Positions 11,594-23,400 of a DNA stretch of 64,000 nucleotides are shown here, piece after piece. Position 1 is the first letter of the stretch, and each line of letters begins with the position of its first letter. Below the pieces are notes generated by a model that was given only the letters and a program-made list of their open reading frames with translations, did no database searches and was not told where the DNA came from. Made by a program: the position numbers and the translations under genes. Source of the stretch: Anaeramoeba flamelloides (Eukaryota > Metamonada > Anaeramoebidae). Location of the stretch: positions 9,693,001-9,757,000 of the forward strand of contig JANTQA010000036.1 of NCBI GenBank assembly GCA_027625915.1. Reading direction: 5' to 3'.

Positions 11594-12205
11594 ATGGTCT
11601 GTTTTTTTTTATTTTTATTTTATTTTAATTGTTTATGAGATAAAAAAACAAAAATCCCAATTTTTTGTTTTTTTCAAGTTTCAAATCACAAAACAAAAAA
11701 CAAAAAACAAAAAACAAAAAACGAAAAACAAAAAACAAAAAAAATTTTTTAATTTTTTTTTGTTTCTTTCAACTTTTCTACTTTCCAATAATCTGATCGT
11801 TTTTCTAAAAATAAGTAATTCTAATTTATTTTTCCTTACTGCTTTCTGAATTAACATCTTTTCTTGCTTAAAAATTTTAGGGGCCAAGTCAATCAAGAAA
11901 AGAAAGACGAGCAAAAAAAAAAAGAAACAAAAGACTTGAAAAAGAATTTGCACAGGACAACGAAGAGTTAAATAAAGAAATTAAAATCTTAGTTTTAGGA
12001 ACAGGCGACTCTGGGAAATCCACCTTTGTCAAGCAAATGCAAATTCTTTATAAAGAAGGTTTTAATGAATCAGAAAAAGAATTATACAGGAATGCCATTC
12101 GTGAAAATATTAAAAACCATGTGAAGGAATTACTAAGAATTGCAAACCGCCTTGGGCTAACTTTACAAAAACCAACCTTGTAAAAAATCTCTTTTTTCAT
12201 TTTGG

Positions 12206-12254
<49 letters not shown>

Positions 12255-14714
12255 TGATTTGGAAATAATTTACAATTTTTTCACTGACTAAAAGGATACT
12301 AAAAACACCAACAAAAGAACAAATTTGGAAAATATCTTTTTCGAGATCCTTTCACTTTTCCTTTAAGCTTTACGATTTCCAAAAATAAAAAAAAATAAAA
12401 AATGGATTTTTTAAGAAAAGGAAAAAAGTTTTTAAAACAAAAAAAAAAAAGACTAAAATCACAACTAACCTTTAAAATACGCTATTTTAATTTTAAAAAA
12501 CAACTCTTCAAAACTAATCGAAAAGTATATTTCGGAGGAATTTATGAGGCTGCTAAAAGAAAAAACCACTGAAGAAATCACTGAAAAGATTAAGAATTGT
12601 GTCATCAAGCTTTGGAACGATCAAGCATTGAAAACCGCTTTTAAAAAGAGAGCACAATTCCAATTACCTGATACAGCTAATTAGTAATTTCTTTTTAAAT
12701 TTTTTCCTTTCTTTTCTTTTCTCTTCTCTGTTCTTTTCACTTTTTTCTTGGTTACTAATATTTCAACATTCTCTTTTTTAATATCTTCTAAATTTTTTTT
12801 TTTTTTTTTATTATTATTAAAAGCTTTTTAAATAAAACAGAATCCATTTTTAGATCTGACTATGATCCTAATGAAGTTGATATTTTGGGTTGTAGAATAC
12901 CCACAACTGGAATCAAACAAATCACTTTTACATTAAATGACAATATTTGGAAGTATGATATTTTTTTTTTTTTTTATATTTTTTTTGTATTAGTCTCAAT
13001 CCCCAAAATTGTATTCTTTGTTTTAAGGTACTTGTAGTGATCGAAAAAATATTTCTAGTAAATATAATACTGATAAATTCAAATATATTTAATAAAAATT
13101 TTAGTTCATTTTCCCATTTTGTAAATCCGAAAAATCTCAACTTTTAAAACAACTCAAGAGAAAGAATCTTTTGAATCACAACCAATTTAACAAAAGTTTT
13201 TTAACATTTAAAAGAATAAAATGCTTTCTTCAAAGCTTGTGTAAAAAAATTTGTAAAAATGGAAAATGAAGTGAAAAATTTCAGATATTTATTTGAATTT
13301 ATCAGTAGCAAATTCCAAAAAAATTATACCGTATGTTGAAATTGAAAAACTAAAGTAAAAATCTGATTACTACAATACAAAACTTACTTTTGAAATACTA
13401 TTTTCAATAATGAATTATTGTTTTTAAAACTCTGATCCATTTTTCTCGTTTTTGTAAAGTTCAAAATCCAAACATATTTCCAAATTATTTCAAAAAGATT
13501 TATTTTCTTTGAAAAAGAAAGAAATCAAAAAATTGTTTGTGAACGAATCTTATCAAAAATCCGAGTTAAAAATAAAACTCCAAAGTTTTGGAATAACTCT
13601 CTATCAAAACTATCCTTAATTATCAAAAAATCAACAATAATTATTTTAACTTTAAAAAAAAATATAATTTTTTGATTCAAAGAACAGTTTTAAATGATTT
13701 TTTCTTTTAATAAAAATAATAGATGAGAAAAAATCAACAAATCATTAAAAATTCTCACAAAAACACTTTTATAAAACCAGGAAAATTCGGCTTATAATCT
13801 CAAGAAATACTTTTTGATTTGATTATTTTTAATCAATAATAAATAATCCAATCTTAATTCTTTCACTTGAACAATTAAGAATAGTCCAAAGAATAAAAGG
13901 ATCAATATCCATTTATTAGGTTTCCAATTATATAATTCAAATTCAGTAAATAAAACAGGCAATAACACAAATAATTACAACAACAGCAACAAGAACAACA
14001 AGCACAACAACAACAACAACAACAATAATAATACCAATAATAATACTAATAATAATTACAACAAAAACCAAATAAAAATATAATCTCCATATAATACAAA
14101 ATAAAATAATAGAATTGTTGATGTTGGTGGACAAAGATCCGAAAGAAGAAAATGGATTCATCAATTTGATGATGTACATCTTTTTATTTATGTATGTGCT
14201 ATTAGCGAATATGATCAACAATTATTTGAAGATGATTCTGTAAATAGAATGCTTGAATCGCTAAAATTATTCAAGAAGACAGCAAACAACGAACATTTCA
14301 AAGATAAAGATTGCGCAATTTTATTTAATAAAATGGATTTATTTACTGAAAAAATTCTTGAGGTTGATCTTCGAGTATGTTTCATGGAATACGACGGTGG
14401 TAAAGACCTCGAAAATGCCACACAATTTATTAAAAATAAATTCTTGAAATCTTCTAAAAGTAAAAAACGTGAAATTTATTGCCATTACACTTGTGCAACA
14501 GATACAGAAAATGTAATTATTCCTTCCTTTATTGTTTTTTTTTTTTATCCTTTATTCAAATTTATTTATTTTTTTTTTATTATTTATTTAATTTCTTTGA
14601 TCCATTCTTATTTTTTAACATTAAATTATGTGCAATTTATAGGTTAAATTTGTTTTTGAATCAATACAATCTAGTGTTTCTCAAAAATTAATGGAAAAAT
14701 CACGAAAGCTTTAA
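11594..14714 (+). CDS. Heterotrimeric G-protein alpha subunit A, six exons
   Basis: Exons: 11594-11596 (ATG only, tentative), 11881-12179, 12549-12683, 12824-12952, 14113-14512, 14643-14714. They join in frame to 345 residues, the usual Galpha length. Visible motifs are P-loop GTGDSGKS (41-48), switch I R170-IPTTG with Mg-binding T173, switch II DVGGQRSERRKWIHQF with catalytic Q196, NKMD (261-264) and TCATDT (315-320). It should bind and hydrolyse GTP and couple a receptor to effectors at the plasma membrane. The N-terminus is Lys/Arg-rich, which suits membrane contact. If the ATG at 11594 is right, the protein begins MGPSQS, with Gly2 and Ser6 but a Pro3 unfavourable for myristoylation. The switch I Lys of classical Galphas is Pro172. 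The C-terminus has no Cys at -4. Intron sizes after exon 2 are 369, 140, 1160 and 130 nt. Exon 1 and the exon 3 start are the least certain points. Confidence 0.88.
12206..12252 (+). repeat. Poly-A tract of about 47 nt in a Galpha A intron
   Basis: An uninterrupted A run shortly after the donor of the second intron. It is typical of homopolymer expansion in this genome and its length is prone to sequencing error. Confidence 0.8.
13010..13745 (+). repeat. Dispersed repeat, family J, uninterrupted copy in a Galpha A intron
   Basis: Text from about 13085 to 13740 recurs with divergence at 39196-40100 and in part at 52310-52550. Shared anchors include CAGATATTTATTTGAATTTA, AAAAATCTGATTAC, TTTTCTTTGAAA and AAAGTTTTGGAATAACTC. 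In the 39-kb copy the sequence is split by an inverted-repeat element right after CTGATTA; here it is continuous, so this locus shows the empty-site arrangement. Confidence 0.6.
13960..14065 (+). repeat. CAA/TAA-type trinucleotide repeat in a Galpha A intron
   Basis: A run of ACAACAACAACAACAACAAT-like units inside the 1160-nt intron just before exon 5. It translates on either strand to low-complexity peptide, but splice signals and phase place it in the intron. Confidence 0.75.
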
Positions 14715-15042
14715 AGAATAATTAAAAGTTTTTTTTTTATTTTGATTTTTTTTTAATCTTATATTCTTTAATACCAAAAAAAATTTTTGAAAATCTAAAA
14801 TAATTGTTTTTTGTTCTTTTCTTCTTATTATTTTTTCAATTCAAAAACAAATATAAATTTAACAAACATTTTTCAAATTTTGTCTGTTTTTTATTAATTT
14901 TCTAATTCCAATAATTTTTCTAAATATATTCCTCTTAAAAATTTTTTATAACATCAATTTTTTAATCTCGGAAATTTCTTTCTTAATATTTAATTCGCTG
15001 AGTAACAAGTTTTAAAAATATACACTTAAGACCCCACATATG
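14715..15042. other. 3' flank of Galpha A
   Basis: T-rich spacer between the Galpha A stop and the TCGCGA element. Nothing else seen. Confidence 0.6.
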
Positions 15043-16290
15043 AGAGGTTTTGATGATAACATTCTATAATTCACGATAAAGTTACAAAAATCATGATAAT
15101 TTCTATCAAATCGCGATATATCAGAAAATCGCGATATTCAATATTATCGCGATAATATAACAAATCGCGATATTCTATAAAATCGTCATAATTATTAAAA
15201 AAATCGTGATAAATGCCAAAATATCGCGATTAAAAAGTAATCACGATATAATAGTTGATGGGTTTTTGGGCTAATTGAGAAATATTTTAATAAAAAATTT
15301 TTTTTTGATCAAAAAATAGATTAGGTGAAAAAAAGTCATTCTTTGAAAAAACAACAAAAAAGATACTTGATCCAATCAAGGATCAGATCAAAGAGTTTGA
15401 TTGTGCTTTCATTTAATTTGGTTATCAAACCTATCGATCCTTTAAGATCAACAACAATAAGAACTAAAGAGAAATAAATATTTTTCAGTTAATTGTTGTG
15501 TTCGAAATTGTCTTGAATAATTAGCTTCTAAAATAACGAACCCTTGATCTGTTCTTTAAAGAAGTGTTCTTGGATTAAAACATTTTCAATATTCTCAGAA
15601 AGCTAAAAGGGGTTGATAAACTTTTCAAAAGCTTTCACAACATCCTTGCCAGATGATCACCAATTATTGAGATTTTTTATAGATTTGTCCGCCGATTGTT
15701 TTTCTTCTTTGAGCGCCTTTGTATTGGACAGAAAACACAACTAGAGCTTAGAGGTTTTTGTTTGATCGATCACCAATAAGAAGGATAATTATCTTTATTC
15801 TTTTTGGCTATTTAAAATTGTGAATGTAACAACTCCATGGTAAGAAAACACATCTATTTTGTATTCAAGTGTATTGTTGAAATGGGCAATTATTAGTTTG
15901 ATCTTAAAATTTGTTTGAAATTTTATATTTTGTTAGAAAAAAAAAGGAAAAGAAAAGAATTTTGTGTTTCCACAACAAACAAACCCCTTCCTTTATAAAA
16001 GTTTTCGGTCTTTCAAAACTTTCAAACACGTGAAGACAGTTCACAGCTCTTACAAACACTTTCAAACATTTATTAAAGGGGAAAAGTGTTGTAAAAGTCT
16101 CAAGGCTTTGTCAAAGTCAAGATATTTTTAAAAAGTGAAATCAAAAAAATAATTTTTCATTTTTTCGCGATAAGTTGTTTATCGCGATTTTATGATTTTT
16201 CGCGATAAAGTTGGACTAATCGCGATTTTTTAATACTATCGCGATTTTACTGTTAATATCAGGATAATATATGTTATCATCAAAACCTCT
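15043..16290. mobile_element. Inverted-repeat element with TCGCGA subterminal arrays
   Basis: The ends are AGAGGTTTTGATGATAACAT on the left and its exact inverse complement on the right. Inside each end lies an array of ATCGCGAT(A) units: I count five intact TCGCGA on the left (15111-15230) and five on the right (16165-16250), plus one-base variants such as TCACGAT and TCGTGAT. The 900-bp core is richer in G+C than its surroundings and has no coding ORF. Matching ends plus subterminal motif arrays resemble transposase-binding regions of hAT, MULE or CACTA-type DNA transposons, so this is most simply a non-autonomous DNA transposon of unknown superfamily. A clear target-site duplication was not found. 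Confidence 0.7.
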
Positions 16291-17572
16291 ATTAATATTG
16301 AATATAATATCTTTTAAACTCTATTTCAAAAATAGTAGCACAAAAACTTTCATATTTAATTAAAGTTATTACCAAAAATGTTGCTAAAATTTATTTTAAA
16401 ATACCCTTTTTAAACTTAATTCCAATATAAGTTTTTCAAATATTCAAAATTGTTATTCATTATTGATTGATTCTTCATAATAATTTAATCTGCTTATTAG
16501 TTGGTATTAAATAAAATAAATATATCAAAGTCTCTGATCACAATTTTATAAGATATTTTTTTAGGTGTGGGAATTGGTGGTTATTTTTTACTTTTTGATT
16601 GTAAAAACACTTTTTTTTTTCAATTGAGGTTTAATCTTGATAAAATTTCACAGAAAAGGAAAAACTAATAATAATAATTTAGAAGGACATTTTTATCAAA
16701 AAAGATTTTTTTCCATAAATTTATCATTTTTTTTTATATTATTTTTATGATATTTTAAAAATTTATTTTCTGAACTCTGCTTTCCAAAAAAATAATTATG
16801 TGGGTACTATTTCAAAATAAACTAAATCTCAAAATTGTCCAGAAGCCCAAACAGTTCCAAAGATGAACAATAATATAATTCCATAAAAATTGAAAATAAT
16901 CTTGATTTATCTGAAAATATATAAATCATTTTTTCATCTTTTTAGTTTTTTGTTCTGATTTTATTTTTTGAATTCTGTAACTTGTTTAGTTGGATCCTTA
17001 ATTTTTTTCAACCATTGATATTATGTTAAAGTTGAGCTGTTCAAAATAGAAGAACCCCAATAAAATTAATTGGTATTATATAACCATTTGATGGATCAAT
17101 ATTCCTAAAAGAAATTATACAAATTTATCAATTTATTTTTTTGTTATAGTATCTCAATAAATTTTTAACACACACAGTTAATTTAGTAGTATTCATAATT
17201 ATTTATTTATTGTTTTATAAGTATTCAAAATTATAAACAATTGTTAGAATTTGAAATGGTGAATGGTTCTAATTGGGTATTTCTTCTAGAATTGATTAAA
17301 TAAGTTTTTTTTTTTTTTACAAAAATTGAGTTTTGGTGACTTAAAAATTTTGAATTGGAGTTTATGCTTATAATTGTGAAATTATTTTCTTTTTTTAATC
17401 TAAAAAGTATCATTTTTTTTTAAAAAAAAATATTGCAAATCAGTAGTGAAGAAATGGATAACAACAAAGAAATCAAGAAATTGGATTGCTTTCAGATTCA
17501 GTTTGTGTGATAGAAAACAAATTTGAGAAATACTTTACCCTGATTCCAATATATAAATATATATATATAATA
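16291..17572. other. Intergenic, nothing recognised
   Basis: A+T-rich sequence with a short TA tract at 17553-17570. No coding frame supported. Confidence 0.6.
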
Positions 17573-18325
17573 TAGTAGGGAAAAAAATACTGGGCAGGGT
17601 AAAAATCACTGACAAGATTTTTAATTGTGAATTCTTGGGAAAATTGATGTAGAATTACTTATATTTTCAATCAAACCCTTTTTTTTAATAATCAAATTTT
17701 TTATCAACCCAGTAATAAACCTACCCAAAGTTCATTAAAGTAAGGGTGTCTCTAGAATACTCAAAGTAATTGTTTGATAACCTAAGCTACATTTCAAAAA
17801 TAGGGGCAGATTTTTCATCATAAAAAAATTTGTTCAATTGTTTTTTAATTTGAATAATAATGTATTTTACTAAAGTGTTTAGAGATAATAACCAAAATAG
17901 ATTATAAATAAAAATATAGTGATATCACTTTATTTTTTGAAAAACAAATGAAAAAAGAAAAAAATATTAAAAAAAAAGTTTGCCCCTAATTTTGAAATTT
18001 GGTTTAATTAGATCAACTTTTTTTGAAAAAGAATAATAGGAATTTCATACAAGTTTACTAGAATTTGGAAAATGATAATTTTTCATTCATGTTTTTTTGA
18101 TTGATTGAATGATGTTTTGAACAAGTTTAATTTTATTAATCATCATTCTAATAAGTAGGTGAGTTATAATTTTGTAAAGTTTGATTCTTTAAAAAAAAGG
18201 TTTTGATTTTAAATAAAAGAAATTCGAGTTTCAATGAATGATTTACACAACAATTTTCCTAATAATTCACAATTAAAAATCTTGTAAGAGATTTTTTTCA
18301 TGTCTGGTATTTTTTTCACTACCAT
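17573..18325. mobile_element. Inverted-repeat element, family G, copy 1
   Basis: The left end (AGTAGGGAAAAAAATACTGG) and the right end (ATTTTTTTCACTACCAT) are imperfect inverted repeats. Each continues through a shared AAGATTTTTAATTGTGAATT block. A second copy lies at 37020-37516. It is non-coding and ends about 225 bp from the 3' end of the CH/PH-like gene. Confidence 0.6.
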
Positions 18326-18549
18326 ACTTTATGTTTTACTCTTTTCAGAGAATTTATCTGTATTGGGTTAAAGAAACAACATAAAAAAAAAATCATTTTA
18401 TTTCTTGAAAATTCAATTTTTTTTATTGGCATTGCCTGGATGATGCTTTGCTTTGATTTGTAGGAAATTAAAAAAAAAAAAAAAAAAAAAAAAACTTTCA
18501 ATTTTGGCTTTTATTATTGAAATAAATTTAATTATTGGTTAATTGTATT

Positions 18550-20390
18550 TTATAAAAATTCCTTTTTTTGAAGAAAAAAACTAATTAACTGATTTTTTTC
18601 CTTTTGAGTTGCAAAACTTAAGATGTAATTTTGTTTATCAGAAGTAATTTTCAAATAAGCAGGCTTTTTTTCATTTGACTGTAATTTTATTTTTAGATAT
18701 GATAACAAAGTATTAATTTTAAATTCATTGTCCGTATCCAAATTCGAATTTGAACTTGAATGCGATTTAGATTTGTAGGTTAATAATCTAATTCCCCTTT
18801 TTTCACAAAGGCATTTACAATTAATTTTTTTTGATCCCTTTATTAATTGGATCTTAAATTTGGGGTATTTATTTTTAATAGAAATTTTCAAAATTTTATT
18901 TAATTGCAATTTTTCTTGAATTGTATTGAATTTAATAAGTACCTCATCATTTTCTGTCATAATTTTCAAGATCTTTTGATCATTTTGGGGAATAATTATA
19001 TTCCAATTTTCTGAAATTTGATTTTGAAATTTAATTTCATCCTTTTCATTTTTGATTATTAAAATATCTGCTGTTGAATCATAAGCCATCGTCCCAATTT
19101 TCATTAAATCGTTATTAACATTTAATTGATAATGGATTTTAAATTCAAAAACTTTTTGCTGATTTGTTTTATGTTCTTTCTCCTCTATTCCACTTTCGTC
19201 TTCACTTCCACTATCCGGCTTTTGAAAATTGTTTTCACTTTCATCCCCGGTAGAATCCTCCTCCTCTTCATCTTCATCTTCATCTTCATCTTCGCTTTCA
19301 TCTTCATTATCATCGCTCCCACTATCGCCCTCATCATAGTAATTCTTTTTTTGCATTTCTTGATAATTAGTTAATGAGTTTGTAAATAATTTGATAAATT
19401 CTTGCTTTTTTTTATTTTTTACAAATTTAAAAACATAATGTAAAGAACCAAAATCAATTCTAAGTTTATCTTGGCTTTTGGAAGAATGTAATTTGATTTG
19501 CGGGGTGAAGGTGAATTGGTTTTCTTTACCCTTTCTATCAATTACAATTATTTGATCTAAACCAATAAAATGAATTGAACCTTCTCCAATTTGATTATTG
19601 TTTCTTAAGAATATTACTTCAAATTCTTTTTGCCCTTCAATTAAAAATTCATTATCTGATTCTGATGAAGGGTCTGTTAATGAATAATTGTTTTCTTTTT
19701 CTTTTTCTATTTCAATTTCTTTTTTTTGAAATTCTTTGTTTTTTTTAATTTTTAATTTTTTAATTTCATCATCATTTTCTATTTCAATACCACTTGTACT
19801 TCCACTTCCACTTCCACTTCCACTTCCACTTGTACTTCCACTTCCTGATCCATCTCGTTTTTCTTTTTGGATTTCTTTCATATTTCTTCTTTTTCCTAGA
19901 GTTACATTATTAAATTTATCATCATCTTTGTCATCACCCTCGTTATAATTTAAAAATTTAAAATCATTGCTGTTATAAGAAATAACTTGTTGATAACTTT
20001 TTAAAAATGCCGATAATAATTTTGGAGAGGCGAAAACGATTAATAATTTATTATTTTGATCTAAAAAGGATATTTTAATTATCCGCTTTTTATAAGGGTT
20101 TTGAAAAATCTTAAATTTTTCGTATCTGCAAGGAATAATCCATTTTTTTGTGCATATAATTAATTCATTTGGTTGGAAAGAAATTATACCTTTAGGATAT
20201 TTTTTTGTTTTGCGATTGGGTATCTTACAATTAAAAGTCTGTTTATTATTATGATGATCCAAATCAATTTCTAAAATTTTATAAGCTATCGAGGGTTCTA
20301 ATTCATTGATTTCTTCCTTTGAGCGCAATTTTATTAATTTTTCCCTTTCATGTTTATTTTTATTGATATTTGTGTTATTATTAATTTTAC

Positions 20391-20421
<31 letters not shown>

Positions 20422-23400
20422 TTGTCTTCGTTTTTCTTTTTCCTTTTCCTCTTTACTTTGCACCCTTTCCCGAGTTTCCCCTTTTATTTGCTTTTGTGTT
20501 GTTTTTTCGGTTGCTTTTTGTAATTGCTTTTTGGTTTGTTTTTGCTTTATGTCCTTTTCTTTAATATTAATCTTATCTCCATTTGTTTCGTGTTTTTTTA
20601 CAGATATTTCATTCCTTTTCTTTTGACGAGTAAAATCTTGATCCTTTTTATTTTGGTGTTTTTTTATTTTTATTTTATTTAAATCTTTTGATTCGTCTTC
20701 CTTTGAAATTATTTTAATATTTTTTAAAAATTTTTCTTTTTTTTTAAAAATTAGCACCTTATTCAAAAAATTTAAACAATTTTTTGAATGAACAAATTGT
20801 ATTATAAAACCAACCTTTGACTCTTTCAAAAAAATAATTTTAATTTCATTTTTTTTTTGATTCTTAACAAGGTAAAAATCAAATTGTGATAAATTGCCTT
20901 TAATGATTTTATTATTGTCTAATATTTGAATTTTGAATTTGTTTAGATTGAAATTTAATATACAATTATCAAATAGATTTGATTTTAATGAAATTCTTGC
21001 TTTATACTTTAAATTATTCTCTTTTAAGTTTTGATATTTTTTAAATAATTTTAAGAACCGCTTTTTGGAATTGAAATTAAAAAAGGAAAATAAAATTTTT
21101 TTGGAACAAATTAATTGCAATTGTAAAACAGTTGTTATTTTGGGATGAACAATAATTTCACTAGAATTTAATTTGAAAGGCAATTTTTTACCAGATTGCT
21201 TTATAATAATAATTTTATTTTTTGAAAAGGTAACCATACACTTCCCTATGAATTCTTTATTTAGATATATTAAAGAAAATAAAAATTTATTTTTTTTTTT
21301 AATATTATCACTATTATTGTTATTATTCTTCTGGTCATTATCTTTTTTAGATCCGCCATGTGCCATTATCATATTATTATTTTTATATTTGTTAATTTTT
21401 ATTGAATTTTTTGTAATTAGCTGGATCTTATTTGAAAAATAATTAGAGTAATATTCCTTAAAAATTTTATAAAAATTAAATGACAAATTATCATTCTTAT
21501 CCTTATTATTATTATTATTATTATTATTATGACGACGATGATGATGACGACGACGATGATGATGATGATTATTATTATTTGGAAATTTTAATATAATTTC
21601 CCTTATTTCATGAATTTTTACTATTATTAATTTTTTATTTTTCTTATTTAAATAAATTTTCATTTCCTTTTCAAAAGGTATTTTCCAAAATTTGAATTTT
21701 GATTGAATTAAAAACCCAGAATTAAACAAAACAATATTTACCAAATCAAATTTATTGTTATTTAATTGAAGATTAATATTTTTAAATATATGATTTTTAT
21801 CCATAAAATTTATTGAATTATTTTTTTTTGTTTCAAAATCAAGAAGAAATTGATTTTTTTCTTTATTATCATCGAATTCAAGAATAATAAAACTGTTTTC
21901 ATCAAAACAAAACTTTATTCTTAATGGATTCGGGTTAGTAATATTTGCTTGAATAAAAGAATATATTGAATAATACCGAGAAATTTTATTATTGTTGAAA
22001 ATAATTTTAAAGTTATCTTTTAATAATCTGATTTTAATAATACCGGAATGTTTATTAAAAGAGTTTAAACATTTGATTTCGTATGTTGTAGTGATAATAT
22101 TATTACGGGAAATTATTGGATTTGAGACGATTTTATTAAATCGATCATTTATTGCTGCTTGTTTTTTATTTTTAATTACTTGATAATTAGATTGAAAGTT
22201 GGGCTTTTTTTTAATATTAATAAAGGATTCAAAAATAGTTGTAGGATTTATATCAATTGTGTCTTTTTCTTTATTATTTTGAATAAAATTGCTTATTGTA
22301 AATTTTGGTGTTAGTTCCCCATTTATAAATTTATTACTATTTGGCTTTAAAAATTCCAAATAAACATTACAAATTATATCTCTTGCAACGGGATTGTTTG
22401 TACATAAAATTAAATTCGAGTTCATTTGATCAGTCAACAAAAATATTGTTGAATAAATTGGATGAAGAATAATTTTATTGGGGGAATTTTGATAATTGGA
22501 TTGGTAATATATTTCCTGTTTATTTTGTTTATTGCTATTGTTGTTGTTGCTTTTATTTAAAAACAATATTTGAAAGTGATTAGTTGTAAACTCCATTTTA
22601 ATAGGAATCAATTCTTTTGAAATATTTGAATCAATTAAATATAATTCGAAATCAATTTTTGATGAATTTAAATATTGTTTTATTTTTTGAATAATTTGTG
22701 GATTTTTATTTTGATTTTGGTTTCGATTTCGATTATTATTTAATAAAAATGGAAATTTTTTCATTTTGAAATTTAGAAAATTCGAATATTGTGGTTGAAA
22801 AATTAATGGGTTTCCAAATTGATTAAAATTTGCAATAGTGGTTTGTATTTTATTATTATTTTCATTATCATTATTATTTTCATTTTCATTATCATTATCC
22901 TTATTTGAATTATCAGAATTAATTTCTATTTGAGATTTTGTTAATTTGGAAAAATGGGATAAACAATTATAAACTAATTTACAAATATTTTGATCGTTAA
23001 AATTTAATAAATAATCAATTGACATATTTTTTATTTTTAATTCTAAAGTATTTAAATTTTCTGTTTCATTTTCATTTTCATTTTTATTACTTTCTTCGTC
23101 ATCGGAATTATTAATTTGAAATTTGACTTCATTATTTTTCCAATAATATATTTTTTTTTTAGATTTGTCATTATTTTTATAAAGTAGGATTAGGTATTCT
23201 CTTTGAATTCTTATTAAGCACTGGTATACTATTTCTTGTTCGTTTTTATTTTCTTTTTTAATTATTTTTAATTTTGATTTAAACGACACCTTTTCATTTT
23301 GGAAGCATCTCTGAGTTAACATTTGAATTTCTTTTAATTCACCAAAGGCTTTACCACTTGTTGGTAAATTTTCAATTCTTTTTCCGTTATACAAACAAAA

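Noticed and set aside
11502-11849. ORF beginning MTSLFKETLL as first exon of Galpha A
   Set aside because: Hydrophobic and low-complexity, with no good donor in the needed phase; the text does not resemble a Galpha N-terminus.
12480-12548. Extending Galpha A exon 3 upstream (KNNSSKLIEKYISEEF)
   Set aside because: The text is open and protein-like, but its AG sites give the wrong phase with exon 2; the AG before 12549 restores frame and the expected total length.
13943-14221. Val/Ile-rich minus-strand ORF
   Set aside because: It is a translation of the intronic CAA-type repeat plus the antisense of Galpha A exon 5.
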